A DNA stretch of 48,061 nucleotides from Fimbriiglobus sp. (GTDB lineage Bacteria > Planctomycetota > Planctomycetia > Gemmatales > Gemmataceae), in contig JANYHV010000206.1 in the NCBI GenBank assembly GCA_025362195.1, forward strand, positions 1 to 48,061. Direction: 5' to 3'. Positions 16,882-24,339 of the stretch are shown one piece after another. Within the stretch, counting starts at the first letter, position 1. Each line of letters opens with the position of its first letter. The notes under the pieces were generated by a model. The model was not told where the DNA came from. It worked only from the letters and a program-made list of their open reading frames with translations, and searched no databases. Position numbers and translations under genes: made by a program.

Positions 16882-17430
16882 ATGAACCCAACCAAACGAG
16901 TGCGTTCCGCGTCGCAAAGTCAACTGAACGCTTACGTTGAGTCATGGCAAAGCGACCACCATGATGCGATGAACTGTGCTGATTGGGAAGATGTAATAGA
17001 TGTTGGAATATCAGTCTTCAACTTGCTTCGCGGTCAAGACAAGTTTCAGCGTGAGATGATATTTCGTGGAATCGTAGGGTATTCCGTTGCCGACAGCACG
17101 ATCTTTAGAGATCGCTTGGCTTCTTGGCTTCAAACCACTCGATCCGTCCTAGCGACGCAAATTATTCCGTTGGAGCGAGACTACTCGGTGAATGGGGCGA
17201 ATGAATTACGCGCACAAGCTTCGGAAGCGACTGAATACTTGGCAGGCTGGACTACGCCAACGGTTTCGGCTGCCTTGGGATTACGAGACTGTCAACTCGA
17301 CGACACGGCCGCGACCGAGTTCGACCGCATCTTAGCGAACGCCAAGGTTCACCCGACGCCGATGCCTTCGGGTCCGCCGATGCAAGAATCGTCCCTCGAA
17401 AACTTCCGCAGTCGTCCGAAATCGGCGTAA
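16882..17430 (+). CDS. Hypothetical protein, lower-GC
   Basis: I do not recognise this 182-residue protein. It starts at ATG 16882 with GGAGGG about 8 bp upstream. The product is soluble, probably helical, and rich in Asp, Glu, Ser and Thr, with a Pro-rich tail (VHPTPMPSGPPM). No signal peptide or membrane segment is visible. Base composition and codons (many A/T-ending) differ clearly from the window's usual near-70 percent GC, which suggests recent acquisition. It sits 57 bp upstream of the GNAT gene on the same strand, with a hairpin between them, so the two may form one unit. It has no ribbon-helix-helix features, so it does not resemble known antitoxins of GNAT toxins. Confidence 0.7.
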   Translation: MNPTKRVRSASQSQLNAYVESWQSDHHDAMNCADWEDVIDVGISVFNLLRGQDKFQREMIFRGIVGYSVADSTIFRDRLASWLQTTRSVLATQIIPLERDYSVNGANELRAQASEATEYLAGWTTPTVSAALGLRDCQLDDTAATEFDRILANAKVHPTPMPSGPPMQESSLENFRSRPKSA

Positions 17431-17436
17431 CCCTCA

Positions 17437-17467
17437 CGACCTTGCCCGGGACCTCCGGGTAAGGTCG
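17437..17467 (+). other. Intergenic hairpin between the hypothetical gene and the GNAT gene
   Basis: A 13-bp stem with one mismatch (CGACCTTGCCCGG / CCGGGTAAGGTCG) and a 5-nt loop lies between the two genes. There is no T-run after it. It could be a weak attenuator or an mRNA processing or stability hairpin. Confidence 0.5.
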
Positions 17468-17487
17468 AGTCGTTTCAAGGGTTCCTC

Positions 17488-18012
17488 ATGGCCGACCGAT
17501 TGACCGCACTCCCGTATACACCCGACATGGTGGACGAAGTTCGTCACTTCGACTTTGGTGTCGAGGCGTACCACCGGGAGATTGCCGACTGGCTCGTGAA
17601 CGGCGTGAGTGAAGCGATGTCCTACGGCACCAAGGTTTGGCTTTACGGCAACCCGTCCGGCGACATCGTCGGCTTCGGGTCGCTGGGAGAGTCGAACTGG
17701 AGCTACCCGGACAAGAAATCGCCCCGCGTCAAAGTCGCCATCATCCCCGCCCTCGGACTGCGGCGAGAGTTTTGGCGCTGCCCGAAGGACGCCGAACAGG
17801 GTCAACGGTATTCGTCCCAAATCCTCGACCACTTGATCGCCCTGGCACCCCAGTTACCGAGTCGCCCGTCGGCTCTCGGTCTGTACGTCTACCCGGCAAA
17901 CGTGTGGGCCATCAGGCTCTACGAGCGGCACCACTTTCAACGCTTCCACACCCGGGCCAGGCGCGACGAAACGGGCGACTTCTACCACGGCTACGTCCGA
18001 GACATTTCTTAA
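17488..18012 (+). CDS. GNAT-family N-acetyltransferase
   Basis: The 174-residue protein has a GNAT-like pattern: a mid-protein beta strand (DIVGFGSLGES), a helix with residues that would follow the acetyl-CoA loop (GQRYSSQILDHLIALA), and the family's C-terminal LGLYVYPANVWAIRLYERHHFQRF, which matches the LxVxxxNxxAixlYexxGF signature. These enzymes move acetyl groups from acetyl-CoA to amines such as small molecules, protein N-termini or aminoacyl-tRNA. The acetyl-CoA pyrophosphate loop is not a clear R/Q-x-x-G-x-G/A; RYSSQ lies where it would be expected, so binding may be altered. Codon use is nearer the resident genes than that of the upstream gene. The substrate is unknown. Confidence 0.75.
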   Translation: MADRLTALPYTPDMVDEVRHFDFGVEAYHREIADWLVNGVSEAMSYGTKVWLYGNPSGDIVGFGSLGESNWSYPDKKSPRVKVAIIPALGLRREFWRCPKDAEQGQRYSSQILDHLIALAPQLPSRPSALGLYVYPANVWAIRLYERHHFQRFHTRARRDETGDFYHGYVRDIS

Positions 18013-18053
18013 GCCCGCGGCGCGGAGAGACCCTGTCTGCGATACCCGACACC

Positions 18054-18779
18054 CTACCGGCGGGCGGGGGCGAGGAGCTTCGCGGCGTCTTCGGGGTGGT
18101 CGAAGATGTACCGGCTGGGGCCGGAGAAGAAGAGCAGGAGTTGCTCCGCGCCTTGCTCGGCCATGCGCGGCGCGGCCGGGCCGACGATCCGCAGCATTGC
18201 GGCCGTCGCCTTGCTGTCGGTCTGGATGTAGATCGTCGTGGCCGGGTCGAATGTCGCCGCCTCGCCGGTGTCCCCGGTCGCCTTGCGCGGGCACTTCAAA
18301 ATCGCCACGGCCTTGATCGAGACGACCGGCAGGACGGTCGCCGGCTTGACCTTGCCGGTCGCGTACCAGACGACCCCGTCGGCGAACTTGGCGACCGCCC
18401 GCCAGGCGACCTCGCTGCCCGCGTCGTCTTTGTACACGAACTCCCCGCTCCCCCGATCGACGATCTCGGCGCACGGCACGTTGAGCCGCCGCCAGGCCAG
18501 CGACGCGCGGTCGGGGTGGTCGAGGAACCAGTCGTAGATCGCGGGCTGGGCGAAGAACGACTCCTCGGCGTGCTTCGCGCTGATCGTCGGGGCGCGCATG
18601 ACGCTCCGCACCGGCTCGCGGAACTTGGCGTCGATGGCGTCGAGGAACGCGGCCGGCGGGTTGGCCGGGACGGCGAGCGGTTTGGCCGCCGGCTTCGCCT
18701 CTTGCGCGAACGCCGTGGCGGCCGGCCCGAGGACCACCGCCGCGGCGGCTTGCACGACGAACGAGCGGCGGGACAGCAT
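18054..18779 (-). CDS. Exported protein with Tat-type signal, unknown function
   Basis: ATG at 18779 is preferred over the track's TTG at 18785 because GGAGG lies 7 bp upstream. The 241-residue product starts MLSRRSFVVQAAAAVVLGPAATAFAQ, a twin-arginine (SRRSFV) signal followed by an Ala-rich hydrophobic stretch and an AxA-type cleavage site. Export by the Tat route is therefore likely, which usually means that it folds or binds a cofactor before export. The mature part has IYDWFLDHPDRASLAWRRL and a C-terminal YIFDHPEDAAKLL. I do not recognise its family. It is convergent with the GNAT gene and divergent from the epimerase at 18944. Confidence 0.8.
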   Translation of the reverse strand: MLSRRSFVVQAAAAVVLGPAATAFAQEAKPAAKPLAVPANPPAAFLDAIDAKFREPVRSVMRAPTISAKHAEESFFAQPAIYDWFLDHPDRASLAWRRLNVPCAEIVDRGSGEFVYKDDAGSEVAWRAVAKFADGVVWYATGKVKPATVLPVVSIKAVAILKCPRKATGDTGEAATFDPATTIYIQTDSKATAAMLRIVGPAAPRMAEQGAEQLLLFFSGPSRYIFDHPEDAAKLLAPARR

Positions 18780-18943
18780 CGGCAAACCTCCGCAATGGGG
18801 ACGACTTGACTATCGTCCGCAGGCTGCCGGGGCGGTGAACAATTCCCCAACCGTCCGGCCCGCCGATTCGCGTAGACACGGCGGGCGGCGGGGCGGTATG
18901 CTCGCGGCCTTCGCGGATTCACCCTCGCTTCGGGGCCGGCGGC

Positions 18944-19921
18944 ATGACCGAACTCTCTCTGGTGACGGGCGGGGCGGGCTTCATCGGCTCGCACCTCGTC
19001 GAAGCCCTCCTGCACGCCGGGCACGCCGTCCGCGTGTTCGACGACTTCAGCACCGGCCTGCGGCAGAACCTCCGCCACCTGAACCGCTTCGGCAACGCCC
19101 TCGACATCGTCGAAGGCTCGATCACCGACCCGGCGGCGACGGCCAAGGCCCTCCGCGACGTGGGCGTGATTTACCACCTGGCCGCGCTCGCCAGCGTCGC
19201 CCGGAGCGTCGAGAACCCGGCCGCGACCCACGCCGCGTGCGTCACCGGCACGCTCAACTTGCTCGACGCGGCCCGCAAGGTCGGCGTCCGCCGGGTCGTG
19301 TACGCGGCGAGTTCGAGCGCCTACGGCGGCACGACCCAGCCCGGCGGCCAGCGGGAGGACCAACTCCCGGCCGCCAAGTCCCCCTACGCCGCGGCCAAAC
19401 TGGCCGGCGAACTGTACATGCAGGCGTTCGCCGCGACCTACGGCCTGGAAACGGTGCGGCTGCGGTTCTTCAACATCTTCGGCCCCCGCCAGCGGAGCGA
19501 CAGCCCGTACTCCGGCGTGATCGCGCTGTTCGCCGCGATGATGGCCCGCGGCGACCTGCCGACGGTCCACGGCGACGGCCTGCAGAGCCGCGACTTCACC
19601 TACGTGACCAACGCCGTGCAGGCGCTCCGCCGCGCGGCCGAGGTGCCGGACGTGAGCGGCAACGTGTACAACGTCGGCACCGGCCGCAGTGTGACCGTCC
19701 GCGACCTCGTGGCCGCGCTCAACGACGTGCTCGAAACCGACCTGGAACCGACCTACGGTGCCCCCCGCACCGGGGACGTGAAGTTCTCCCGGGCCGACGT
19801 CCACCGGACGATGACCGACCTCGGGTACGCCCCGAAGGTGACGTTCGAGGACGGCCTCCGCAAGACGGTCGCCTGGTACCTCGAAACCAGCGGCGCGTTC
19901 CGCACCCTGTCCCGCGTGTAA
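18944..19921 (+). CDS. NAD-dependent sugar-nucleotide epimerase/dehydratase
   Basis: This 325-residue protein of the extended short-chain dehydrogenase family starts with the NAD-binding Rossmann motif TGGAGFIGSHLVEALL. It has the acidic residue after strand 2 (VRVFDDFSTG), YHLAALASV, the active-site Ser region YAASSSAYGG and the Tyr/Lys pair in SPYAAAKLAGE. RFFNIFGPRQ and GDGLQSRDFTYV fit UDP-sugar 4-epimerase-like enzymes that supply precursors for polysaccharides. The exact sugar cannot be told. A close paralogue lies inverted at 20180-21124 with a palindromic element between them. Confidence 0.92.
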   Translation: MTELSLVTGGAGFIGSHLVEALLHAGHAVRVFDDFSTGLRQNLRHLNRFGNALDIVEGSITDPAATAKALRDVGVIYHLAALASVARSVENPAATHAACVTGTLNLLDAARKVGVRRVVYAASSSAYGGTTQPGGQREDQLPAAKSPYAAAKLAGELYMQAFAATYGLETVRLRFFNIFGPRQRSDSPYSGVIALFAAMMARGDLPTVHGDGLQSRDFTYVTNAVQALRRAAEVPDVSGNVYNVGTGRSVTVRDLVAALNDVLETDLEPTYGAPRTGDVKFSRADVHRTMTDLGYAPKVTFEDGLRKTVAWYLETSGAFRTLSRV

Positions 19922-19941
19922 GCCGGTTCCCGACTGCCTTC

Positions 19942-20109
19942 GGCTCCGCCGCAGGCGACTCTTGTTAGCCCGACGCGCTAGCGAGGGTCGAGCGGTCGAG
20001 GGGAGTGTTCGGGGTCATCGACGGTACGGTCCTCGCCTACCAACACCGTCAACGACCGTTCGACCCTCGCTAGCGCGTCGGGCTAACAAGAGTCGCCTGC
20101 GGCGGAGCC
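19942..20109. repeat. Palindromic element, copy 2
   Basis: A 168-bp imperfect palindrome with arms of about 50 bp, opening GGCTCCGCCGCAGGCGACTC and containing GTTAGCCCGACGCGCTAGCG. It lies between the 3' ends of two convergent epimerase genes, 20 bp after the first stop codon. Confidence 0.92.
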
Positions 20110-20179
20110 AAAAACGACAGGCAAAATTGCCCGGCGGTTGATCCCTGAAACCCGTGTCACCCGCGGCCGGTTGTCCCGC

Positions 20180-21124
20180 TCACGCCAGCGTTTTGTACCA
20201 CGCGATCGTGCGGCGGAGGCCCTCCTCGAACGTCACCGCGGGGTCGTACCCGAGGGCGGCGCGGATGCGGTCGATCTTGGCCAGCGAGAAGCGCACGTCG
20301 CCGGTCCGGGCGTCGGCGTGCTTCGGCGCGATGGCGGTGCCGAGGACGCGGTTGAGCGCCGCGACCAGGTCGAGGACCGTCACGCCGTGGCCGGTGCCGA
20401 CGTTGAAGACCTGCCCGGACACGCCGGGCGTGCTGCCGGCTTTGAGCAGGGCCTGGACGCAGTCGGCGACGGCGACGAAGTCGCGGACTTGCAGGCCGTC
20501 GCCGTGGACGACGGGGGTTTTCCCGGCCGTGAGCAGGCCGGTGAAGATGGCGATCACGCCGGAGTACGGGCTGTCCGCGCGCTGGCGGGGGCCGAAGATG
20601 TTGAAGAACCGCAGCCGCACGGTTTCCAGGCCGTAACTCGCGGCGAACGCTTCCAGGTAGTTCTCCCCGGCGAGCTTCGCCGCGGCGTATGGCGACAGCG
20701 GGTTCAGCGGCGTCTCTTCGCCCTGGCCGGCCGGGTCGGACGCCATTCCGTAGGCGCTCGAACTGGCGGCGTAGACGACCCGCGTCACCCCGTGCAGCCG
20801 GGCCGCGTTCAGGACGTTCAGCGTGCCGGTGGCGCAGACGGCGTGGCAGGCGACGGGGTCTTCGAGGCTCTTGGCCACGCTGGCCATCGCGGCCAGGTGG
20901 TAGACGACCCGCACCCCGGCGACGGCCCGGGCCACGGCGTCCGGGTCGGTCACACTCCCGCTCACGATTTCGACGTGCCCCGGCGTGTGGTGGGCCAGGT
21001 TGCCGCGGTCGCCGGTGCTGAAGTCGTCGAGGACGCGGACGGCGTGCCCGGCGGCGACGAGGCCGTCCACGAGGTGCGAGCCGATGAAGCCGCCGCCGCC
21101 GGTGACCAGACAATTCGGGGACAT
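20180..21124 (-). CDS. NAD-dependent sugar-nucleotide epimerase/dehydratase (paralogue)
   Basis: ATG at 21124 gives 314 residues and places the Rossmann motif TGGGGFIGSHLVDGL at residue 8, as in the paralogue; the track start at 21232 is too long. It shares VRVLDDFSTGDRGNL, VYHLAAMASVAKS, YAASSSAYG, SPYAAAKLAGENY and RFFNIFGPRQRADSPYSGV with the gene at 18944, and the two are similar along the whole length. It should act as a UDP-sugar 4-epimerase-like enzyme or close relative. Both genes probably come from an old duplication. The presence of two copies may reflect different sugars. Confidence 0.92.
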   Translation of the reverse strand: MSPNCLVTGGGGFIGSHLVDGLVAAGHAVRVLDDFSTGDRGNLAHHTPGHVEIVSGSVTDPDAVARAVAGVRVVYHLAAMASVAKSLEDPVACHAVCATGTLNVLNAARLHGVTRVVYAASSSAYGMASDPAGQGEETPLNPLSPYAAAKLAGENYLEAFAASYGLETVRLRFFNIFGPRQRADSPYSGVIAIFTGLLTAGKTPVVHGDGLQVRDFVAVADCVQALLKAGSTPGVSGQVFNVGTGHGVTVLDLVAALNRVLGTAIAPKHADARTGDVRFSLAKIDRIRAALGYDPAVTFEEGLRRTIAWYKTLA

Positions 21125-21312
21125 TGGGAAGACCTGAACCAGGGGAGTGCGTGACGGGTTAACGTAGTCCGCGGCCCGCCCGGGTGCAACGCGCGGAAAG
21201 TCGGCGTTGACAGGACCGGGGATTGCGGGCAAAGTCCGGACCGCGATGGACCGGGGTCTTTCGGCCCGACGGTCCGGGGGGGATTTTGCCGACTGTTTTA
21301 GAGGACTCGACG

Positions 21313-21921
21313 ATGTTCCGACAACGCCTCGCGGCCTGGGTCTTGACCGCCGCCACCGCCGCCGCCGCCTTCGGGGGTAGCGCCGCGCCGCTGTCCGCCG
21401 GTCTGCTGCCCGTCAGCGTGTCCGTCACGCCGGAATCGGGCAAGTTCCGCTGGACGTACGCCATCGTGCTGCCGACCGACTCGCAACTGCAGAGCGGCAA
21501 CTACTTCACGATCTACGACTTCAAAGGGTTCAACGCCGGGTCGGTCGTCGCCCCGGACGGGTGGACGTTCACGACCGACAACGTCGGCCCGACGCCGGTC
21601 CTGGTCACGCCGACCGACGACGCGACGGTGCCGAACCTGAGCTTCAAGTACGCCGGCCCGACGATCGACGCCGGGCAGACGGGCCTGGGCAACTTCTGGG
21701 CCGTGTCGGACTTCGGCCTGAAGACGGACTCGTTCTTCACGGCGCAAACCAACCGCACGTCGGACGGCAAGGTGGACACGAACATCACGACCACGAACGT
21801 GCCGGTGCCGAGCGGCGGGACCGTGCCGCCGGGCGTGCCCGAGCCGACGACGCTGCTCCTGGCCGGCCTCGGCCTGCCGTGCGTGGCCCTGCTCCGGCGG
21901 GCCCGCCGGACCCCGGCCTGA
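21313..21921 (+). CDS. PEP-CTERM sorting-domain protein, copy A
   Basis: The 202-residue product starts at ATG 21313 (track start 21223 is longer) with a signal peptide ending near PLSAG. The mature domain (SGKFRWTYAIVLPTDSQLQSGNYFTIYDF) is beta-rich. The C-terminus is PEPTTLLLAGLGLPCVALLRRARR: a PEP motif, a hydrophobic helix and an Arg-rich tail. This is the classic PEP-CTERM tripartite sorting signal, normally cut by an exosortase during export and linked with exopolysaccharide production. The exosortase gene is not in the window. A tandem paralogue follows at 22054. Confidence 0.9.
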   Translation: MFRQRLAAWVLTAATAAAAFGGSAAPLSAGLLPVSVSVTPESGKFRWTYAIVLPTDSQLQSGNYFTIYDFKGFNAGSVVAPDGWTFTTDNVGPTPVLVTPTDDATVPNLSFKYAGPTIDAGQTGLGNFWAVSDFGLKTDSFFTAQTNRTSDGKVDTNITTTNVPVPSGGTVPPGVPEPTTLLLAGLGLPCVALLRRARRTPA

Positions 21922-22053
21922 GCCGGCCCGAACTTGAGCTTGACGGAAAAGTTTCCGCCGGTTATCCGGCGGAAGCCCGACACCGAGCCGAGTCGTCTGC
22001 CCCACGCGACGCCCCGGCCTGACCCGACCCGTTCCCCGAGAAGGACTACCAGT

Positions 22054-22668
22054 ATGAAGCGAATCCTGGGCATTGCGGCGGGCCTGATGCTCGCCGCCTT
22101 CGGCGGGCAGCGCGCCGCCGCCGGCCTGCTCCCGATCAGCGTGGCCGTGACCCCCGAGGTCGGCAACTTCCGCTGGACGTACGCGATCGTCCTGCCGACC
22201 GACATGAAGCTGCAGAGCGGCAACTTCTTCACCGTGTACGACTTCAACGGGTACGTCCCGGGCAGCGCCGAGGCCCCGACCGGGTGGGCGCTGAGCGTGA
22301 GCAAGAACGGCCCGACGCCGGACCGCCTGAACCCGCAGGACGACCCGCTCCTGGACAACCTGACGTGGAAGTACAGCGGCCCGACGATCGAGTCCGGGCA
22401 GATCGGCCTGGGCAACTTCTGGGCACTGTCGAAGTTCAGCACCGAGGGCAACTCGTTCCTCACGGCGGGCACCCTGCGGACCTCGGACGGCAAGTCCGAC
22501 AACAACATCACGAGTACCGTCGTCCCCATCGGGCCGGGCGGAACGCCGGGCGGCGGCGGCGGCGGCGGGACGCCCCCCCCGGGCGTGCCCGAGCCGACGA
22601 CCCTCGTGCTGGCCGGCCTCGGCCTGCCGCTCGTCGGCCTGGCCCGCCGCCTCCGCCGCCGGGCCTAA
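22054..22668 (+). CDS. PEP-CTERM sorting-domain protein, copy B
   Basis: This 204-residue protein is a tandem paralogue of the gene at 21313. It has its own signal peptide (MKRILGIAAGLMLAAFGGQRAAA) and the same core (GNFRWTYAIVLPTDMKLQSGNFFTVYDF). A Gly-rich linker precedes the C-terminal PEPTTLVLAGLGLPLVGLARR sorting signal. The ATG at 22054 has GAGAAGGA 9-10 bp upstream. The linker, a GGGG run, differs from copy A and looks like a recently expanded simple repeat. It should be exported and processed by the same exosortase as copy A. A strong hairpin terminator follows. Confidence 0.92.
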   Translation: MKRILGIAAGLMLAAFGGQRAAAGLLPISVAVTPEVGNFRWTYAIVLPTDMKLQSGNFFTVYDFNGYVPGSAEAPTGWALSVSKNGPTPDRLNPQDDPLLDNLTWKYSGPTIESGQIGLGNFWALSKFSTEGNSFLTAGTLRTSDGKSDNNITSTVVPIGPGGTPGGGGGGGTPPPGVPEPTTLVLAGLGLPLVGLARRLRRRA

Positions 22669-22683
22669 GCGACACCGAACCAA

Positions 22684-22726
22684 AACGACAACGCCGCCGG
22701 GGATATCCCGCGGCGGCGTTGTCGTT
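22684..22726. terminator. Bidirectional terminator hairpin
   Basis: A 16-bp perfect stem (AACGACAACGCCGCCG and its complement at 22711-22726) with a short, partly paired loop lies between two convergent genes. Runs of A before and T/G after fit a two-way terminator, though the T-run on each side is short. Confidence 0.75.
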
Positions 22727-22745
22727 GAGTGCGCCGCGGCCCGGG

Positions 22746-23321
22746 TTACGGCTTCTTGATCGACACGAGGGTCATGTTCGCGGTGCTCACCATGCCCATG
22801 ATCTTGGCCTTCGACTCCAGCTTGACGAGCATGTTCGGCACGTCGTCGGACATCCACATCTTGGCCTCCATCTCGGTGCCGCCGACGTTCGTCTTCGTCG
22901 TCGTCCACTTGGTCTTGTACTCGACGCCGTCGATCTTGACGGTCTCGGTGCCCTGCTCGACGAGGCCCTCCGGCTTGTCGAAGTGGTCCTTGCCGCGGCC
23001 GGCCGGGAGTTCGACGACCTTCTTGACCTCGACCTTCTGGGCCGGCGTTTTGAACTCCATGCCGGCGGTCGTGACGGTCGTCACCATCTCGACGGTCGCC
23101 CCTTCGGCAGTCATCTCGGTGAGCGTGTACGTGAGGCTCGCGTCCGACTTGGTCGCGCCCGACTCGGTGACCATTTTGACGGTCACGACGGTGCCGACCT
23201 TCTGGCCCGCCCACGTCTTGTACGCGGGGTTGTCGATCGTCTCGGCCCGCGCCGGGGACGCGACGGCCAGGGCGACCACGACGGCCGCCGCGGCGGAAAT
23301 GGGGAACAGGATTCGACGCAT
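22746..23321 (-). CDS. Secreted protein of unknown function
   Basis: ATG at 23321 is chosen because AAGGAG lies 7 bp upstream; the track start at 23345 is longer. The 191-residue product has a signal peptide (MRRILFPISAAAAVVVALAVASPARA) followed by a beta-rich domain with many Thr, Val and Lys residues, such as YKTWAGQKVGTVVTVKMVTE. No lipobox or membrane anchor is present, so it should be periplasmic or outer-compartment. I do not recognise the family. It converges on the PEP-CTERM gene with a shared terminator. Confidence 0.82.
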   Translation of the reverse strand: MRRILFPISAAAAVVVALAVASPARAETIDNPAYKTWAGQKVGTVVTVKMVTESGATKSDASLTYTLTEMTAEGATVEMVTTVTTAGMEFKTPAQKVEVKKVVELPAGRGKDHFDKPEGLVEQGTETVKIDGVEYKTKWTTTKTNVGGTEMEAKMWMSDDVPNMLVKLESKAKIMGMVSTANMTLVSIKKP

Positions 23322-23418
23322 GAAACGACTCCTTGACCGAACCAACCGGGTCCGCAGTTTCGGGCGACGCCCGGCCGGGGCCGAACGTCCCGCCAGTCTA
23401 CTGCGCCCCGCCCCGCCC

Positions 23419-23588
23419 GGCCCCGCCGCAGGCGAGTCTTGTTAGCCCGACGCGCGAGCGAGGGACACAACGGTTCGTCGGCAAGGTTGGAGTCAGCGGC
23501 TGTTCGGTCGGCGACAGCCCACGCCGCCCACGAACCGTGGTGTCCCTCACTCGCGCGTCGGGCTAACAAGACTCGCCTACGGCGGAGC
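23419..23588. repeat. Palindromic element, copy 3
   Basis: About 170 bp with the same terminal arms as the other copies. It belongs to a variant with GCGCGAGCGAGGG in place of GCGCTAGCGAGGG, and its left end is slightly degenerate (CCCCGCCGCAGGCG). It lies between two minus-strand genes, upstream of the secreted protein at 22746. Confidence 0.9.
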
Positions 23589-23647
23589 GGAAGACCAGGT
23601 CTGCCTGCATCGGTCAGTCGCCGGGGACTCGGCCCTGGCGGCTCAAG

Positions 23648-24202
23648 TTAGCGGATTTCGAACGGAGTCGTCACCAGGATCGCGTCGCGCTTCTCGGTCT
23701 TCTCGTCGGTCTTCGGCACCGCCTTGGCCGGGGTGACGAGTCGAATTTTGGCCACCACTTTGACCTCGTAGAACCCGGCCGGGAAGCCGACGAACGGCAC
23801 CTCGGCCCCCTTCTTAGCGTTCGCCTTCGGGTCCCACCGCGTGGCAGTGTCGAAGCGGAACTCGCCCGTCTCGTCGTCGCCCGTCCCCCTGAACTCGACC
23901 GCCTTGCCGGCGACCGGAACTTCCTTCGCGTCGAGGGGGGTGACGGACAAGACCAGAATCGTGTCGTCGAAGGAGACGCGTGGTTCCGCGCCGCCGTCGA
24001 ACTTGATCCTGTCGAGCTTGCCGAAGGCCGAGACGTGGGAGAATTTCGGACGCGGGTCGTCCTGCGGCACGACGAACGGACACGACTGGCCCGTCGTCGG
24101 TTCGACTCCCCACAACAGGCCGTCGGCCGGCGGCGTGAGGACCTGGTCGCCGTTCGGACAAGTCATCCCCGCGATCAAACTCAAGGCCACGAGCAGGCGC
24201 AT
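23648..24202 (-). CDS. Secreted protein of unknown function
   Basis: The 184-residue product starts at ATG 24202 with a short hydrophobic signal segment, MRLLVALSLIAGMTC. The Cys at residue 15 is in a poor lipobox, so lipoprotein status is uncertain. The rest is beta-rich with Pro and Lys, for example RVSFDDTILVLSVTPLD and a tail containing KAVPKTDEKTEKRD. I do not recognise a family. It lies between the palindromic element copy 3 and the methyltransferase gene, all minus strand, but the 137-bp gap and the candidate terminator upstream suggest its own promoter. Confidence 0.75.
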   Translation of the reverse strand: MRLLVALSLIAGMTCPNGDQVLTPPADGLLWGVEPTTGQSCPFVVPQDDPRPKFSHVSAFGKLDRIKFDGGAEPRVSFDDTILVLSVTPLDAKEVPVAGKAVEFRGTGDDETGEFRFDTATRWDPKANAKKGAEVPFVGFPAGFYEVKVVAKIRLVTPAKAVPKTDEKTEKRDAILVTTPFEIR

Positions 24203-24281
24203 GACAACTTTCTCTTAACGAACCCGCTCCCCGACCGAGCGGCCGGAGGTGTCCGACAGTCTCGCCGGTGCGCGCGAACAA

Positions 24282-24318
24282 AGCCAGCGAGAAAGCCCGG
24301 TCGGCTCCCTCGCTGGCT
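24282..24318 (-). terminator. Candidate terminator of the methyltransferase gene
   Basis: A 10-bp perfect inverted repeat (AGCCAGCGAG / CTCGCTGGCT) lies 22 bp beyond the methyltransferase stop codon on the minus strand and is followed on that strand by TTTGTT. The T-run is weak. Confidence 0.45.
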
Positions 24319-24339
24319 CGTCGATTCTGCACTCCCGGA

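Noticed and set aside
21298-23214. 638-codon minus-strand ORF across the PEP-CTERM genes
   Set aside because: It runs across two real genes, a terminator and a third gene, which a single coding sequence would not do; it is a GC artefact.
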